Shown here piece by piece: positions 62,547 through 64,000 of a DNA stretch of 64,000 nt. Numbering within the stretch: position 1 is the stretch's first letter; every line of letters starts with the position of its first letter. Origin of the DNA: Liquorilactobacillus mali KCTC 3596 = DSM 20444 (GTDB lineage: Bacteria > Bacillota > Bacilli > Lactobacillales > Lactobacillaceae). The stretch lies in assembly GCF_000260415.1 (NCBI RefSeq), contig NZ_BACP01000037.1, forward strand, positions 1-64,000. Direction: 5' to 3'. Under the pieces are notes generated by a model. The model was not told where the DNA came from and ran no database searches. It saw only the letters and a program-made list of their open reading frames with translations. The position numbers and the translations under genes were made by a program.

Positions 62547-62584
62547 CAAAAAAGAAGATAACCTCAAATTAATTGGCAATCTTC
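62547..62584 (-). terminator. Terminator downstream of dnaB
   Basis: On the minus strand GAAGAT-N2-CC pairs with GG-N2-ATCTTC, and six T residues follow. It separates dnaB from purA. The rest of the 314-bp gap has no gene. Confidence 0.65.
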
Positions 62585-62624
62585 CTATCGATACATACAC
62601 TCCATAATCATTTTCTTATAATTA

Positions 62625-64000
62625 CTACCCTTGCGTTGGAATATAAGATACCGATGAAAATTTATTATATGATTTCACAAATAACAATTTAACTGTTCCA
62701 CGGGCTCCAGAACGGTTTTTTTCGATAATAACCTCAACTTCACCAACATCTTGTGCAGCTTCATCTCGTTTTTCATCTTCATCACCGTCTGATTCTGATC
62801 GCTCATAATAATCATCACGATATAAAAAGGCAACAATATCTGCATCCTGTTCAATTGAACCTGATTCTCTTATATCAGATAAGACTGGTCTTTTATCCTG
62901 CCTTTGTTCAACACCACGTGATAACTGCGATAAAGCAATAATGGGTACAGATAGTTCCTTAGCTAACTTCTTTAACTGTCGCGAAATCTCTGAGACTTCT
63001 TGTTGTCGGCTTTCTTTATTAGAACCCTCAATTAACTGCAAATAATCTACTACAATTAACCCTAGATCTCCTTTTTCTTTCGCCAACCTTCGACATTTCG
63101 CTCGAATTTCTGCCATTTTAATACCAGGAGTATCATCAATATAAATAGAAGCCTGTGACAAGGAACCCATAGCCACAACTAACTTTTGCCACTCATCATC
63201 TTCGAGCTGCCCCGTTCTTAAATGGTTAGCATTGATACTACCCTCAGCACACAGCATTCTATTAACCAATGATTCAGCACTCATTTCTAATGAAAAAATG
63301 GCTACTGTACTATCCGTTTTTGTTCCGATATTTTGTGCAATATTTAAAGCAAAAGCAGTCTTACCAACAGCTGGTCGCGCAGCCAAAATAATTAGGTTAT
63401 CCGGTTGCAATCCAGCAGTCATCTTATCAAGATCAGGATATCCAGTTGGTAAACCCGTTACTTCCTCATCTTGCTGATAAAGTCTATCAATTTCCTCCAT
63501 AGTGCTATTTAGCACATCATTGATTGGCTTAAAGCCAGTTCGGTTTCTGCGTTCAGAAACTTCCATAATTTGACGTTCAGCATCATCTAATAATGATGGG
63601 ACGTCATCATCTTGCGAATAAGTTTGCGTAACAATATTGGTAGCAGTTGCTATCAGTCTTCTCAACAATGCTTTTTCTTCGACGATTTTTGCGTAATATG
63701 CAACATTTGCCGCCGTTGGAACAGCTGCAGCAAGCTCAGCAATATATGCAACCCCGCCAACGTCGTCAACTTGTTGGTTCGAAGTTAAATAGTTATTAAT
63801 TGTAATAACATCAATGACCTCATCTTGGTTATTCAAATCAATCATTGCTTGAAAGATGATTTGATGCGCTCTTTTGTAGAAGTCTTCTGGTTGTAAATAT
63901 TCCATTGCTTCTATAAGAGCCTCTGAACGCAAAAAGACTGCACCCAAAACGGCTTGTTCAGCCCCTACATTCTGAGGAGGCAAATGATCAATCAACTCTT
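62625..64000 (-). CDS. dnaB: Replicative DNA helicase DnaB (5' end at window edge)
   Basis: This hexameric helicase unwinds DNA ahead of the replisome. At least 456 residues are present, from LPPQNVGAEQAVLGAVFL to the C-terminus. A TTG at 63995 could be the start, but the frame stays open to the window edge and the true start probably lies a few codons outside. The N-domain is followed by the RecA-like core with Walker A LAARPAVGKTAFALN, Walker B LIVVDYLQLIEG, SQLSRGVEQR and DIRESGSIEQDAD (arginine-finger region). The acidic insert SDGDEDEKRDEAAQD near the C-terminus is common in lactobacilli. It marks the oriC-proximal end of the window. Confidence 0.96.
   Translation of the reverse strand, partial: ELIDHLPPQNVGAEQAVLGAVFLRSEALIEAMEYLQPEDFYKRAHQIIFQAMIDLNNQDEVIDVITINNYLTSNQQVDDVGGVAYIAELAAAVPTAANVAYYAKIVEEKALLRRLIATATNIVTQTYSQDDDVPSLLDDAERQIMEVSERRNRTGFKPINDVLNSTMEEIDRLYQQDEEVTGLPTGYPDLDKMTAGLQPDNLIILAARPAVGKTAFALNIAQNIGTKTDSTVAIFSLEMSAESLVNRMLCAEGSINANHLRTGQLEDDEWQKLVVAMGSLSQASIYIDDTPGIKMAEIRAKCRRLAKEKGDLGLIVVDYLQLIEGSNKESRQQEVSEISRQLKKLAKELSVPIIALSQLSRGVEQRQDKRPVLSDIRESGSIEQDADIVAFLYRDDYYERSESDGDEDEKRDEAAQDVGEVEVIIEKNRSGARGTVKLLFVKSYNKFSSVSYIPTQG

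Overview
The window is chromosomal DNA of a low-GC Gram-positive bacterium, almost certainly a member of the Lactobacillaceae. The main evidence is the origin-proximal block dnaB, purA, walR-walK-yycH-yycI-yycJ-htrA and rlmH in canonical order, mannose- and glucose-family PTS systems, an ECF vitamin S-component, L-2-hydroxyisocaproate dehydrogenase and a PepI-type peptidase. The genus cannot be fixed from the sequence alone. Most genes lie on the minus strand and read away from dnaB, so oriC probably lies just beyond the right edge and the window runs outward along one replichore. Two to three parS-like palindromes and a cluster of DnaA boxes fit this position.

Layout from left to right. 1-1.8 kb is a decayed margin with relics of a polysaccharide flippase and an FtsX-type permease and one intact tiny membrane protein. 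1.8-6.2 kb holds a GNAT acetyltransferase and mnmE-mnmG (tRNA wobble-U modification), the latter behind a leader with a terminator-like hairpin. 6.3-9.9 kb is a branched-chain amino acid operon: a leader peptide rich in Leu, Val and Ile, mutually exclusive antiterminator and terminator hairpins, then an aminotransferase, a PfoR-like EIIC membrane protein and L-2-hydroxyisocaproate dehydrogenase. 10-21 kb carries housekeeping and accessory genes: UspA, CPBP protease, deoxynucleoside kinase, an unknown protein, two divergent sugar O-acetyltransferases, a proline iminopeptidase, a condensation-domain-like acyltransferase and a heterodimeric ABC exporter.

21.4-28 kb is a CcpA- and LysR-type-controlled catabolic cluster: two neutral-ceramidase-like proteins (one frameshifted), a beta-glucoside-type PTS EIIBCA and an amidohydrolase-like protein. 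28-30.5 kb has an amino-acid-binding lipoprotein and an ornithine cyclodeaminase family protein preceded by two tiny ORFs. 31.4-39.5 kb is the rlmH/htrA/WalRK block, with six DnaA-box matches between rlmH and htrA. 39.6-41.3 kb has a pyridoxine-type kinase with an ECF S-component and tRNA-Lys.

41.9-50.8 kb contains a MurJ/SpoVB-type flippase, then a peptidoglycan-recycling cluster: RpiR regulator, mannose-family PTS IIB-IIC-IID-IIA, MurQ, an AmiE-like serine hydrolase and a dipeptide epimerase. 51-60 kb has an aldo/keto reductase, tRNA-Asn, and a Ugp-like ABC importer linked to a metallo-beta-lactamase-fold hydrolase and a cytoplasmic 5'-nucleotidase-type phosphoesterase. 60-64 kb has an acyl-CoA thioesterase, a 40-residue ORF, purA and dnaB.

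A palindromic intergenic repeat of about 170 bp occurs in three well-preserved and at least three degraded copies. I found no CRISPR array, prophage, rRNA or intact insertion sequence. The observations most worth checking are the branched-chain amino acid attenuator, the PTS-linked muropeptide cluster, the ceramidase-like/PTS cluster with degenerate metal sites, and the DnaA-box cluster.
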